The notes beneath the pieces were generated by a model that saw only the letters and a list, made by a program, of their open reading frames with translations, was not told the origin of the DNA and did not search any database. Both the position numbers and the translations under genes were made by a program. A stretch of 64,000 nucleotides of DNA from Phyllobacterium bourgognense (GTDB taxonomy: Bacteria > Pseudomonadota > Alphaproteobacteria > Rhizobiales > Rhizobiaceae): NCBI RefSeq assembly GCF_003337575.1, contig NZ_QPJM01000001.1:124001-188000 (forward strand), given 5' to 3'. This document shows positions 53,840-61,682 of this stretch, in pieces; the stretch's first letter is position 1, and every line of letters begins with the position of its first letter.

Positions 53840-54391
53840 TCAGTCGTCGAATTTCTCGTTCGGATAAGCGCCCCAGATGTCCGACTGGCGCATCCAGCCG
53901 CTGGCGCCGCTGAATACGACACGGCAAAAATTACCATTGCAAGTCTTGAGGCTCCCGAGAACGCCGGGCTGCACTTTGGCGACGACGCTCGCCTTATCGT
54001 CGGCACTGCGATAGACGTTCAGCATCACGCCATCCTTGTCGCGCTGCCAAGGCGCGGTCATTGCCGTGCGCTTGCCAGATAGCAGCGACTGATAGACCCA
54101 GCCCTCCGTGCCCTCCGAATCCCGGATACGCCGCCAATTATCATATTCCTGCACGATCTCGACCGGGAGGCCGGATTTGAGAAACAGCCAGGTCACCGCA
54201 TAATCGCGGCCGGGCCCGACGCGCAAATTGACGCGCCCAGGCTTCAGGCTGACGAAACGCGGCAGCGGCAGGCCGCTCGGGCCTATCTGCGCTGCGGCGG
54301 CGGCTCGAGCCAGCGTCGGCACGCCCAGCGGAATTGCCAGAACGATCGCAGCCGCAAAAGCAAAAAGGCGAAAATTTCGAATATTCAACAA
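53840..54391 (-). CDS. Exported SH3-domain protein
   Basis: A 183-residue protein with a signal peptide (cleavage around AARA-AAAA) followed by a bacterial SH3 fold (about 45-105; RVNLRVGPGRDYAVTWLFLKSGLPVEIV...NWRRIRDSEGTEGWVYQSLLSG) and a second SH3-like repeat (about 115-175; MLNVYRSADDKASVVAKVQPGV...CRVVFSGASGWMRQSDIWGAYPNE). Probably periplasmic, binding peptidoglycan or a wall enzyme. The start is TTG 54391 or 54388, after AAGGA. Confidence 0.82.
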   Translation of the reverse strand: MLNIRNFRLFAFAAAIVLAIPLGVPTLARAAAAAQIGPSGLPLPRFVSLKPGRVNLRVGPGRDYAVTWLFLKSGLPVEIVQEYDNWRRIRDSEGTEGWVYQSLLSGKRTAMTAPWQRDKDGVMLNVYRSADDKASVVAKVQPGVLGSLKTCNGNFCRVVFSGASGWMRQSDIWGAYPNEKFDD

Positions 54392-54576
54392 GTCAGTCCT
54401 TCATCGTTCCGGGTTTGCAACCGCCAAATTGCGGCCGAATGGAGAACGATCCCTATTTTTCTTTGTCTTCTGTACGCCGCCTTGATAGACAGGTGCAGAA
54501 CGCCACGAGCAATTGCAGTTTGCAATGACTTGGTTAAAGAGGTCTCAATGCGTCGCGAATTGGGAGGGGAATATTG

Positions 54577-55572
54577 GTGAGCAAAAAGCCTCTGGTCGTC
54601 ATTACCCGCAAATTGCCGGATTCTGTCGAGACGCGCATGCGCGAACTCTTCGAGGCGCGGCTTAACGTCGATGACCGGCGGCTGACGAAGGCGGAACTGA
54701 TCGAGGCTGTCAGCCACGCCAACGTTCTTGTGCCGACCATTACCGACCATATCACCGAAGAAATTATCAGCGCCGCCGGCCCCAATCTCAAGCTCATCGC
54801 CAATTTCGGCAACGGCACCGACAATATCGATGTCGTGGCCGCCGCCAAACACGGCATTACCGTTACCAACACACCCAATGTCCTGACCGAAGACACGGCG
54901 GACATGACCATGGCCTTGATGCTGGCCGTCCCGCGGCGTCTGGTCGAGGGGGCATCGATCCTGCTCGACGATGGTAAATGGGAAGGTTGGGGACCAACGT
55001 GGATGCTCGGCCGCCGCATCTGGGGCAAGCGCCTCGGCATTGTCGGCATGGGCCGGATCGGCACCGCTGTCGCCCGCCGCGCCAAGGCGTTTGGCCTGTC
55101 GATTCATTATCATAACCGCAAGCCGGTGAGCCCGAAGACCGAAGACGAACTTGAGGCGACCTATTGGGAGAGCCTCGATCAAATGCTGGCGCGCATGGAT
55201 ATCATTTCGGTCAATTGTCCTTCTACACCCGCGACCTTCCATCTCCTCTCCGCCCGGCGCATCGCGCTGATGCAGCCGACGGCGTTCATCGTCAACACCG
55301 CGCGCGGTCAGATCATCGATGAGCATGCGCTGATCGAGCAGCTGGAACACGGCAAACTTTCGGGCGCGGCGCTGGACGTGTTCGAGCACGAGCCCGCGGT
55401 CAACTCCAAGCTGCGTAAGCTTGCCAGGCAAGGCAAGGTTGTGATCCTGCCGCATATGGGTTCGGCAACGCTCGAAGGCCGCATCGATATGGGCGAGAAG
55501 GTGATCATCAACATCCGCGCCTTCATCGATGGGCATCGCCCGCCCGACCGGGTCCTACCCCGAGACCGGTGA
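54577..55572 (+). CDS. D-2-hydroxyacid dehydrogenase (glyoxylate/hydroxypyruvate reductase type)
   Basis: A 331-residue NAD(P)-dependent enzyme with GIVGMGRIGTAVARRA (cofactor), the catalytic Arg in NTARGQIIDE, Glu in FEHEPAVN and His in LPHMGSAT. Closest in style to GyaR-type glyoxylate or hydroxypyruvate reductases. GTG 54577 lies six bases after GAGGGGA; TTG 54574 is the alternative. The gene is divergent from the SH3 gene and is followed by a palindromic element. Confidence 0.88.
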   Translation: MSKKPLVVITRKLPDSVETRMRELFEARLNVDDRRLTKAELIEAVSHANVLVPTITDHITEEIISAAGPNLKLIANFGNGTDNIDVVAAAKHGITVTNTPNVLTEDTADMTMALMLAVPRRLVEGASILLDDGKWEGWGPTWMLGRRIWGKRLGIVGMGRIGTAVARRAKAFGLSIHYHNRKPVSPKTEDELEATYWESLDQMLARMDIISVNCPSTPATFHLLSARRIALMQPTAFIVNTARGQIIDEHALIEQLEHGKLSGAALDVFEHEPAVNSKLRKLARQGKVVILPHMGSATLEGRIDMGEKVIINIRAFIDGHRPPDRVLPRDR

Positions 55573-55693
55573 CAATCCACCCTGACGGCCATCTGATGCG
55601 GTTTTCTGCGCTTCCGGTGCTCACGGACGAATAAGTCCGCTGCGCTCCGGTTCTCGAAAACCACACCAGCTGGACTCGTCAGGCTGAATTCTC
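55571..55693. repeat. Palindromic intergenic element, type B, copy 2
   Basis: CCTGACG and CGTCAGG arms with imperfect flanks (GACAATCCAC at 55571 and GAATTCTC ending 55693) enclose the type B core with CTTCCGGTGCTCACG and CTCCGGTTCTCGAAAACCAC. Same family as the copy at 21231. Confidence 0.72.
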
Positions 55694-55710
55694 AAAAGGT
55701 CTCGTAGAGC

Positions 55711-56115
55711 CTAGCCCCATGTAATTGATCCGTTGGCACCAACTGCCAGATTTTTACCGGCAAATCCCGCAAATTCAGCGCGATCCAATCTCAGCGCCAT
55801 CGGCGTTACGTGGCCCATCTCCTGCGCAACGATGAGGCCGAGTAGCAGGATCGCATCGGGTTCATGCAGGATGAGCGCTGCCGGTGCGAGGCCTGCGCTG
55901 ACCAGCTCGAGCAGCACGGCGGCAGCCGAGGACGAGCCGATGGTGCCGGGCACGCACAGCACCTTGCCGCTGATCGAAACGCCATGCTGCGGATGGCGCA
56001 CATCCGCAATCAGCCCGGTCTTAGGATTGACGCCGCCCCAGAAACTGATCGGCGCCGTGAGCACAAGGGCGGGCGCTTCGGCCGGTTGGCCCGCGACGAG
56101 GACTTCCGCCTTCAT
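55711..56115 (-). CDS. Aconitase-X swivel domain protein (DUF126), small subunit
   Basis: A 134-residue protein with the swivelling domain of aconitase-X, marked by VPGTIGSSSAAAVLLELVSAG. With the large subunit encoded just upstream it forms the split (type II) enzyme. ATG 56115 overlaps the large-subunit stop (ATGA), so the two are translationally coupled. Known relatives include cis-3-hydroxy-L-proline dehydratase and mevalonate-5-phosphate dehydratase. Confidence 0.85.
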   Translation of the reverse strand: MKAEVLVAGQPAEAPALVLTAPISFWGGVNPKTGLIADVRHPQHGVSISGKVLCVPGTIGSSSAAAVLLELVSAGLAPAALILHEPDAILLLGLIVAQEMGHVTPMALRLDRAEFAGFAGKNLAVGANGSITWG

Positions 56116-57368
56116 GCCGCGACCTCGAACACAGGACGGCCGAGAACGGCGCTTTCCACGCATTCGGCCAACGAGCCATAAATGACGCCATAGCCGGTAT
56201 TGCCCGGTGCATAATGCGCGAACTTGCCGGAATTGGTCATCAGCACCGCGCCTGCGATATCCGGCAGGATAGGCGTGACCACGACGCAGGTATCCGCAAC
56301 AATGACGACGCCTGCAGCTTCCAGGGCGACCCTGCGGCCACTTGATTCCAGCGCGGCAAGCGCATGGCGCCCGGTACAGGCGTAGAGCGTAACCTTGAGC
56401 TTACGCTTGCCGATCAACGCTTCCAGCCGGTCGAACTCGGGGATCGACAGATGCGGGCTGCCGATGGCGACGGCGTCGATACGGTCCATGGTGAGCGCAG
56501 TGGAGAGGCGGCGGCGCGAATCCGCGATCATCTCCGCCGTCACCTTGATGACGGTCTCTGGTGGCTGGTGATGCAGGGCCGTTGCAAGGTCCGGTGCTTC
56601 GGGGGTGACGCCCGCGACATGGAACAGCCCGACGGCGCCAGCCGAAGCGGAAGCCGCGCCGAATGCCTTCAGCGCATCCTCGCCGGGATGGGCGGCGACG
56701 CCAGCAACCACGCCGACTGCATCGCCGATCTCGCGGCCGTAAAGACTGCCGAGGATCGGCCAGGCGACCTCCGAACCGAGAAATGCCGGATCCAGACCGG
56801 ACACATCGAAAGCCACCATGGCGCGGCGGTTTTCCGGGCGGTGCAGGCCGTAATAGGGCGCAAAGCCGGATATGGCGCAGGCGATATCGAGGAAATCGCC
56901 ATAGCGGTTGGTGCGCGCGCCGAGCACCGAATTGCAGAAAACCACGGCATTGCTCTCGCCCCAGGCAACGTCGCTGCCGAGCACTGGGCGGTGCCCGGCC
57001 TGATAGGGCGCGCACGTCCAGCTGGGCTCGCAGCCAAGGGTGCGATAGGCATCCATCATGCGCCGCGCCATGCCGCGCTCATGGGGTGGCAGGCGGTTCT
57101 TCGAACAGCCGGTCAGATCGAGCGAGCCGACATTGAGGGTTGCGCGCACCGCAACCTTGGCGCCGCCGAGGGCCAGCTTTTCCGCAAACAGCGTGCCGCT
57201 ATCGCCATGATAGAGTGCGCCGTCGATATGCGCCGAGGCGATGGGGATGAGCGATGGCGCACCCATCAGCCGCGCGGTGGCGGCGACGATGCGCATGGCC
57301 ATCGCGGCACCTTCGCCGCGTGCACCATTGGCAATCGCCTGCTGTTCGGCGGAAAGCGCGAGCGCCAT
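56112..57368 (-). CDS. Aconitase-X catalytic subunit (DUF521)
   Basis: A 418-residue Fe-S dehydratase-type protein. Conserved elements include ASAHIDGALYHGDSG, the GCEPSWTCAPYQ cysteine segment, ESNAVVFCNSVLGARTNRYGD and ADTCVVVTPI, the cysteines of the cluster. The likeliest reaction in this order is dehydration of cis-3-hydroxy-L-proline, but no proline racemase or pyrroline reductase gene is adjacent, so the substrate is open. Four-base overlap with the swivel gene. Confidence 0.85.
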   Translation of the reverse strand: MALALSAEQQAIANGARGEGAAMAMRIVAATARLMGAPSLIPIASAHIDGALYHGDSGTLFAEKLALGGAKVAVRATLNVGSLDLTGCSKNRLPPHERGMARRMMDAYRTLGCEPSWTCAPYQAGHRPVLGSDVAWGESNAVVFCNSVLGARTNRYGDFLDIACAISGFAPYYGLHRPENRRAMVAFDVSGLDPAFLGSEVAWPILGSLYGREIGDAVGVVAGVAAHPGEDALKAFGAASASAGAVGLFHVAGVTPEAPDLATALHHQPPETVIKVTAEMIADSRRRLSTALTMDRIDAVAIGSPHLSIPEFDRLEALIGKRKLKVTLYACTGRHALAALESSGRRVALEAAGVVIVADTCVVVTPILPDIAGAVLMTNSGKFAHYAPGNTGYGVIYGSLAECVESAVLGRPVFEVAA

Positions 57369-57371
57369 CGC

Positions 57372-58142
57372 TCAGGCCTTGCGCGCTTTGTACTTTATTG
57401 TCTCGAAGCGCGAGGTCAGCGCATCATAGAGCAGCAATCGCCCGATGAGCGGTTCGCCAATGCCGGTGATGAGCTTGATCACCTCCGTCGCCTGCAGGGT
57501 GCCGATGACGCCGGGCAGGACGCCGAGCACACCGGCCTCGGCGCAGGCGGGCAAAAGCCCCGGCGGTGGTGGATTGGGGAAGAGATCGCGGTAGGAGGGA
57601 TTCGGCTCACCCGCCGCATTCGCCGCGTAGGGCATCAGCGTCGTCACCGACCCGTCGAAGCGCCCGAGCGCCGCCGAAACCAGCGGCCGCTTCTGTTCAA
57701 GGCAAGTATCCGCCAGCATATAGCGCGTATCGAAATTATCCGAGCCATCGACGACGATGTGATAGCGGCTGACGAGATCCGCCACATTGTCCGGCGCGAT
57801 GCGCAGCTCATGCACCTCGACGGTCACATGCGGGTTGATCGCGGCGATGGCGCGCGCCGCGCTCTCCACCTTGGGTGAGCCGACAAGCGCGGTGGAATGG
57901 ATGATCTGCCGCTGCAAATTCGACAGCGACACGCGGTCGTCATCGACAATGCCGAGCGTGCCGACGCCCGACGCCGCCAGATATTGCAGCACCGGCGCAC
58001 CGAGCCCGCCGGCGCCAACGACAAGCACGCGGGCGCGCTTCAGCTTTTGCTGGCCGGGCCCGCCCACCTCGCCAAGGATGATATGGCGGGCATAGCGCTC
58101 GATTTCGGAAGAGGTGAGGGGCGTGATCTGCTGTTCGGTCAT
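57372..58142 (-). CDS. MoeB/ThiF/HesA-family adenylyltransferase
   Basis: A 256-residue E1-like enzyme that activates the C-terminus of a ubiquitin-like sulfur carrier by adenylation. It has VLVVGAGGLGAPVLQYLAASG (ATP binding), DDDRVSLSNLQRQ, DGSDNFDTRYML and the CAEAGVLGVLPG segment. The zinc-binding CxxC pairs of E. coli MoeB are absent, so it may act in thiamine, molybdopterin or another pathway. It is three bases before the aconitase-X gene and probably shares its transcript. Confidence 0.82.
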   Translation of the reverse strand: MTEQQITPLTSSEIERYARHIILGEVGGPGQQKLKRARVLVVGAGGLGAPVLQYLAASGVGTLGIVDDDRVSLSNLQRQIIHSTALVGSPKVESAARAIAAINPHVTVEVHELRIAPDNVADLVSRYHIVVDGSDNFDTRYMLADTCLEQKRPLVSAALGRFDGSVTTLMPYAANAAGEPNPSYRDLFPNPPPPGLLPACAEAGVLGVLPGVIGTLQATEVIKLITGIGEPLIGRLLLYDALTSRFETIKYKARKA

Positions 58143-58150
58143 GACGCTGT

Positions 58151-58336
58151 TTTATCTCTCCCCCTGTGGGAGAGAAAGGATTTTCTTGGATTTAGCCTCT
58201 TTGCTAAATCCTTAGAAAAGCCAAGTGAGGGGGTAGTATAATTATTGCAAATCCCCTCTCTTGCGATTTCTAGCACTTAGCTAAGGAAGCTAAGATGCTG
58301 AAATCGCTTTCTCCCCCACAGAGGGGGGAGATAAGT
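58151..58336. repeat. MITE-like palindromic element with inner hairpins
   Basis: TTTATCTCTCCCCCTGTGGG (from 58151) matches in reverse the CTCCCCCACAGAGGGGGGAG (to about 58331) and following ATAAG. Inside are GGATTTAGC/GCTAAATCC and GCGATTTC/GAAATCGC with a TTAGC/GCTAA pair. The 186-bp unit occupies the gap between the moeB-like gene and the exporter gene and has no coding frame. Confidence 0.6.
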
Positions 58337-58340
58337 CGTG

Positions 58341-58655
58341 CTAGGCCAAAAATTTCAGCCCGCCGATACCCGCAACGATCAGCCCGATGCAGACGAGGCG
58401 CACAACCGTTGCCGGTTCGCCGAAGATATACATGCCGAGCAGGGCCGTGCCGACCGTACCGATGCCGGTCCACACCGCATAGGCGCTGCCGACCGGCAGA
58501 TCGCGCAATGCAAGGCCGAGCAGAACGACGCTGATGACCATGCTGCCGGCGGTGAGAACAGTGGGGGTGATACGGGTAAACCCATCGGTATATTTGAGCC
58601 CGATGGCCCAGCCGATTTCGAAGAGACCAGCCAAAATGAGAATAATCCAGGCCAT
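58341..58655 (-). CDS. gdx: Guanidinium exporter of the SMR family (SugE/Gdx)
   Basis: A 104-residue protein with four membrane helices. The first helix has the essential Glu13 (ILAGLFEIGWAIGLKYTDGFTR), and the W-x-GLKYT-GF segment places it in the SugE/Gdx group, which exports guanidinium in exchange for protons, rather than EmrE. ATG 58655 follows AAAGGATGG at 8 bases. A guanidine-II riboswitch directly upstream supports the function strongly. Confidence 0.92.
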   Translation of the reverse strand: MAWIILILAGLFEIGWAIGLKYTDGFTRITPTVLTAGSMVISVVLLGLALRDLPVGSAYAVWTGIGTVGTALLGMYIFGEPATVVRLVCIGLIVAGIGGLKFLA

Positions 58656-58679
58656 GACGACCATCCTTTAATATTCGAT

Positions 58680-58733
58680 CGGGCCGTCCCGGATTTGTCT
58701 GGAAACGCTTGGGAAGCGTGGAGGCCGTCCTCC
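58680..58733 (-). promoter_or_regulatory. Guanidine-II riboswitch (mini-ykkC)
   Basis: On the minus strand GGAGG-ACGG-CCTCC (58733-58720) and CGGG-ACGG-CCCG (58691-58680) are two small hairpins with identical ACGG loops, 28 bases apart. Paired ACGR tetraloops are the hallmark of guanidine-II riboswitches, which turn on exporter genes when guanidine binds. The second hairpin lies about 12 bases before the ribosome binding site of the gdx gene, fitting translational control. Confidence 0.9.
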
Positions 58734-58874
58734 GAGGATTTATGTAGGGATCGGGGGAGGAATTGGCAAGGAGGGATGGGGATGAGTAATTTTGAGGGTT
58801 AGGTTCAAGGGGAGTGAAGGGGCGGGGACGCCCTCACCGTAAAAGGTGGCAAGTGATGGCAAACTAAATGGAAC

Positions 58875-59966
58875 TCACGGTAAATCAGATTGTGATGGCT
58901 CGTCACCTTCATCATACGAATCCCACTCTTTTGCATGGTCTTCGTCGTAATCAAATCCAATTACGGTCTCAAGCTTATCAAGCATTGCGTCGTCGATGTA
59001 CTGCTTAAGAAGGGGAAAATCATCGGCGCTAAATACCCAATCAACTTCTACCCGATCCAAAAACTTCTGAGGATCGGAGATGATCATCCAGTCTCTAACT
59101 ACGCCGTATATGGTCACGAACTTCTTCTGGTTTGCGTACTCTATGTATTTATCAGGGACCAAGTTATTCAGGTCATCTAACGTATAAATTTCGAATTGAT
59201 CCAGTTCATCTAACAACGATTGATAGCCGTCGCGAACCTCGATATCTTCAAATTTAAGTCCAGATTTGGTGATCCATTGCCTGACAAAGAGTTCTAAACT
59301 CAATGAGTTGATTTCGATATCGAGACTACCCTCTTCAGCTGCCATCGACACGCTTCGTTGGTACTCGTCAATGTCGTGCGAAAGCTCACTAAATCCTTTG
59401 TCCGCCAACTCTAACATGCCTGCAAAGAGGTACAGCTTGCGCTCCATCGCTCGCGGGAGCTCACCCGAAAACTTATAATTTCGATCATGCGCTAATTCAG
59501 CCCATGCATGTTGCAGAACAGTTCGTATCTGGAACTCAAATTTTAGATCTTTAAGACCGCTAAATTCGGGCAAAGCGCTTCGCGCCTCCCCAATGTCGCA
59601 TACATAATGAACCGAGCGATAGCCGAACTCATTTGCTGAAAGTAGATTATCCTTGTCTAAGCTATGTTCTTTGAACACTTTGAAGGAATTCTCAATTATT
59701 TTTGATACCTTATCGATGTCATTTTCAAAATATACGATTATTCTAACGCCGGAGATGTCCGTAAGCTGTTTAATAGGATCTTTATACTGTTTTCTGGTTA
59801 CTTTCTCGGAACAGTCAGTCTCAGATTTGGTTCTGCCATTTACGGCTAGAAAGTCGATATTTGCATCACTGAGCAGGTTTTTGACAATAGAAACCACAGC
59901 GCCCGTCAAATTCTGAAATTTTGGCTGATGGACTTTGATCCATTTATCAAATGATGTCGCTTTCAA
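58875..59966 (-). CDS. RelA/SpoT-domain (p)ppGpp synthetase-like protein
   Basis: A 363-residue protein with a RelA/SpoT nucleotidyltransferase domain (about 20-175): NGRTKSETDCSEK (Arg45, Lys47, Ser48), ISGVRIIVYF with Asp70 just before, EFGYRSVHYV (113-122) and FEFQIRTVLQHAWAELAHD (143-161). There is no HD hydrolase domain and no TGS/ACT region. A C-terminal part of about 190 residues, acidic at its end, is not recognised and could be a control or antitoxin-like domain, as in CapRel-type proteins. The gene is AT-rich against its neighbours and lies 38 bases after a membrane protein gene. Confidence 0.78.
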   Translation of the reverse strand: MKATSFDKWIKVHQPKFQNLTGAVVSIVKNLLSDANIDFLAVNGRTKSETDCSEKVTRKQYKDPIKQLTDISGVRIIVYFENDIDKVSKIIENSFKVFKEHSLDKDNLLSANEFGYRSVHYVCDIGEARSALPEFSGLKDLKFEFQIRTVLQHAWAELAHDRNYKFSGELPRAMERKLYLFAGMLELADKGFSELSHDIDEYQRSVSMAAEEGSLDIEINSLSLELFVRQWITKSGLKFEDIEVRDGYQSLLDELDQFEIYTLDDLNNLVPDKYIEYANQKKFVTIYGVVRDWMIISDPQKFLDRVEVDWVFSADDFPLLKQYIDDAMLDKLETVIGFDYDEDHAKEWDSYDEGDEPSQSDLP

Positions 59967-60004
59967 TCCACTCCCCTATTCCGACTGATCCGTAAACATC
60001 AAAA

Positions 60005-60616
60005 TTAATACTGCAAGTTTATTGTTCCCCAAAGTTCTTTCATGAATCCATCTATCATGCAAAGTATCTCTGTTGGCCTGCATAGAGCAGTATGGTCTAA
60101 GGCTATAAAAACAAACGTGGCGCTGACTACGAAAGCGACTAGTGAGGACGCCGCCGTTATCGCCGCCGCAAAATATGTAAATAGCATAAACGTAGTGGCG
60201 CTTCCGATCTGCGGAGGGCTAAATTGATCATTTCTGTAAATGGTAGATGGGTTTGCTCGGGCGGCGTAAATGCCTTCGCTAGCCTGAAAATTCAACCACC
60301 CAATGCCCCCGGTGAGTAAAGTTAAGGATATTCCCGCCACGTTCGCAATAGCGGCATACATTAAAAGTTGTCCGGAGAAAGGATCAGTAATCTTGTCTCT
60401 AAGTGTGCTGATAGCATAGATGGCGCCGCCGTGAACTGTGAGTAGAGAAACTAGTATCCACTTTGCGTAATCAAGATACGCTTGCATTGAAGCGCGTTCC
60501 ATATAGCGATTGGAATCATAGATTTCTTTGGCGTGGAACTTGTAGCGCTCTATTGCCTTTGAATCAGTCCAGTCATCAACAAATACAGATTTGTTTGGAT
60601 CGTAAGGTTCGTTCAT
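60005..60616 (-). CDS. Membrane protein paired with the RelA/SpoT-like gene
   Basis: A 203-residue protein with a polar, charged N-terminus (about 1-45; DDWTDSKAIERYKFHAKEIYDSNRYMER) and three or four hydrophobic segments (about 48-68, 78-102, 133-152 and 157-178). ATG 60616 follows GAGGGG at 7 bases. The layout (cytosolic helix then several membrane helices) recalls SLATT-type membrane effectors but I cannot assign a family. It is the first gene of a two-gene AT-rich unit with the RelA/SpoT-like gene. Confidence 0.65.
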   Translation of the reverse strand: MNEPYDPNKSVFVDDWTDSKAIERYKFHAKEIYDSNRYMERASMQAYLDYAKWILVSLLTVHGGAIYAISTLRDKITDPFSGQLLMYAAIANVAGISLTLLTGGIGWLNFQASEGIYAARANPSTIYRNDQFSPPQIGSATTFMLFTYFAAAITAASSLVAFVVSATFVFIALDHTALCRPTEILCMIDGFMKELWGTINLQY

Positions 60617-60735
60617 ATTTGTCCCCTCGAAGCCTTCTGATATGGGCATTAAATAGCATGTTCCATCATCCTTTAACGAACCCTTTTCTACCTTCCGTTA
60701 CTTCCCTGCAATCACCACCAAAACCGGAACCACCC

Positions 60736-60954
60736 GTGACACATTTCCACAAAGGCGCGCGTGTTGAATGGAACTGGGCCAAGGGCGTGGGCGCTGGCAA
60801 GGTCGTCGAGGAATTCACCAAATCCGTGACGCGGAGGATCAAGGGTGTCGAGGTGACGCGCAAGGCTTCCAAAGATGAGCCCGCCTACATGATCGAGCAG
60901 GATGATGGCGGGAGGGTCTTGAAGAGCGCCTCGGAACTCAGGGCCGCGAAATAG
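60736..60954 (+). CDS. DUF2945 (HVA1/TUDOR-like) protein
   Basis: A 72-residue basic protein starting at GTG 60736 with FHKGARVEWNWAKGVGAGKVVEEFTKSVTRRIKGVEVTRKA (key motif V-W-W-G-GxG-V) and ending VLKSASELRAAK. This is the DUF2945, hypervirulence-associated TUDOR fold, commonly encoded in rhizobia. Function unknown. A longer reading frame from 60463 would overlap the divergent membrane gene and is not supported. Confidence 0.75.
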   Translation: MTHFHKGARVEWNWAKGVGAGKVVEEFTKSVTRRIKGVEVTRKASKDEPAYMIEQDDGGRVLKSASELRAAK

Positions 60955-61386
60955 CTCTCGCGTGGTCGCCCTTCGATAAGCTCAGGAGGCCACCATGAGG
61001 GAGGTGGGTGCGCTCCCTGAAGTGCTTCAACCCCTCCGTCATCCTCGGGCTTGACCCGAGGACCCACGGCAAGGAAGCGCCGCGGTTTCAGCGCTGCCGA
61101 GGCGTTCCAGTTAAATCGTTGTTTGTTGACGAACACCCATCGCGAAACAACTGGATCAGGTTGGGGAGTGGAGATGCCTTCGCTGCTTGGTCGTGGGTCC
61201 TCGGGTCGAGCCCGAGGATGACGGAGAGGGAGGAGGTTTCAGGGCGCGCACCCTTAAACCAAGCATTACGGCATGCATGCAGTCCACGATGGGTAGAATC
61301 TCCCGCCGGCCGGGGGGCCGCGCAACATCACTCGTACGATCTAGCATCCAGCCAAATCGCGCCCGACCGGTCTCTGAAAACCCGAG
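60955..61386. repeat. Repeat-rich intergenic region
   Basis: No gene seen. CCTTCGATAAGCTCAGG (60970-60986) is one arm of a common short palindromic repeat. The 189-bp unit at 61036-61224 is described separately. The right part (61225-61386) shows no further structure that I could support. Confidence 0.5.
61036..61224. repeat. Palindromic repeat element with GGGTCCTCGGG-type ends
   Basis: The left end (61036-61068; CCGTCATCCTCGGGCTTGAC then CCGAGGACCCACG) and right end (61192-61224; CGTGGGTCCTCGGGTCGAGC then CCGAGGATGACGG) are inverted copies with about one mismatch. Each end is itself a hairpin (CCTCGGG/CCCGAGG). The middle carries GTTGTTT/AAACAAC. Elements with these ends are frequent between genes in rhizobia and relatives. 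Confidence 0.7.
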
Positions 61387-61575
61387 CTATTCGGCTTCCT
61401 GTTGGGGCTTTTCCTGTTTGACTGATTGGTTCTCAGCCGGAATGGGTGTCTGGTCTTTCGAGACACTGGCTGTCGTCATGTCCTTGTCGACGGAGGCGGT
61501 ATGTCCGGCACAATCGGCCGAGGCGGCCGATACGGTAAGACCGAAAGCAGCGGCAAGTACGAGGATTGTCTTCAT
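61387..61575 (-). CDS. Small exported protein of unknown function
   Basis: A 62-residue protein with a signal peptide (MKTILVLAAAFGLTVSAASA) followed by a short polar chain with one Cys (DCAGHTASVDKDMTTASVSK) and a Gln/Glu-rich end. ATG 61575 follows AGGAG. Similar small exported proteins occur in rhizobia; no function is known. It lies on the same strand as the cytochrome gene, 107 bases after it. Confidence 0.65.
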   Translation of the reverse strand: MKTILVLAAAFGLTVSAASADCAGHTASVDKDMTTASVSKDQTPIPAENQSVKQEKPQQEAE

Positions 61576-61682
61576 CGTCTAACTCCTGAGCTTTTCTGTG
61601 ATGCGCTGGCAGCGTAACCGCTAACTGCGTTTCGGCAAAATCACAGTTTTGTTGGTGTGTGTGTCTGGCCGGGCCCGGTTGA

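Noticed and set aside
56364-57878. Open frame of about 504 codons on the plus strand opposite the aconitase-X and moeB-like genes
   Set aside because: It spans two genes with firm family motifs on the other strand, so it is an antisense artefact.
60463-60735. Longer version of the DUF2945 gene starting at 60463
   Set aside because: The extra part overlaps the membrane protein gene on the other strand and lies outside the conserved domain.
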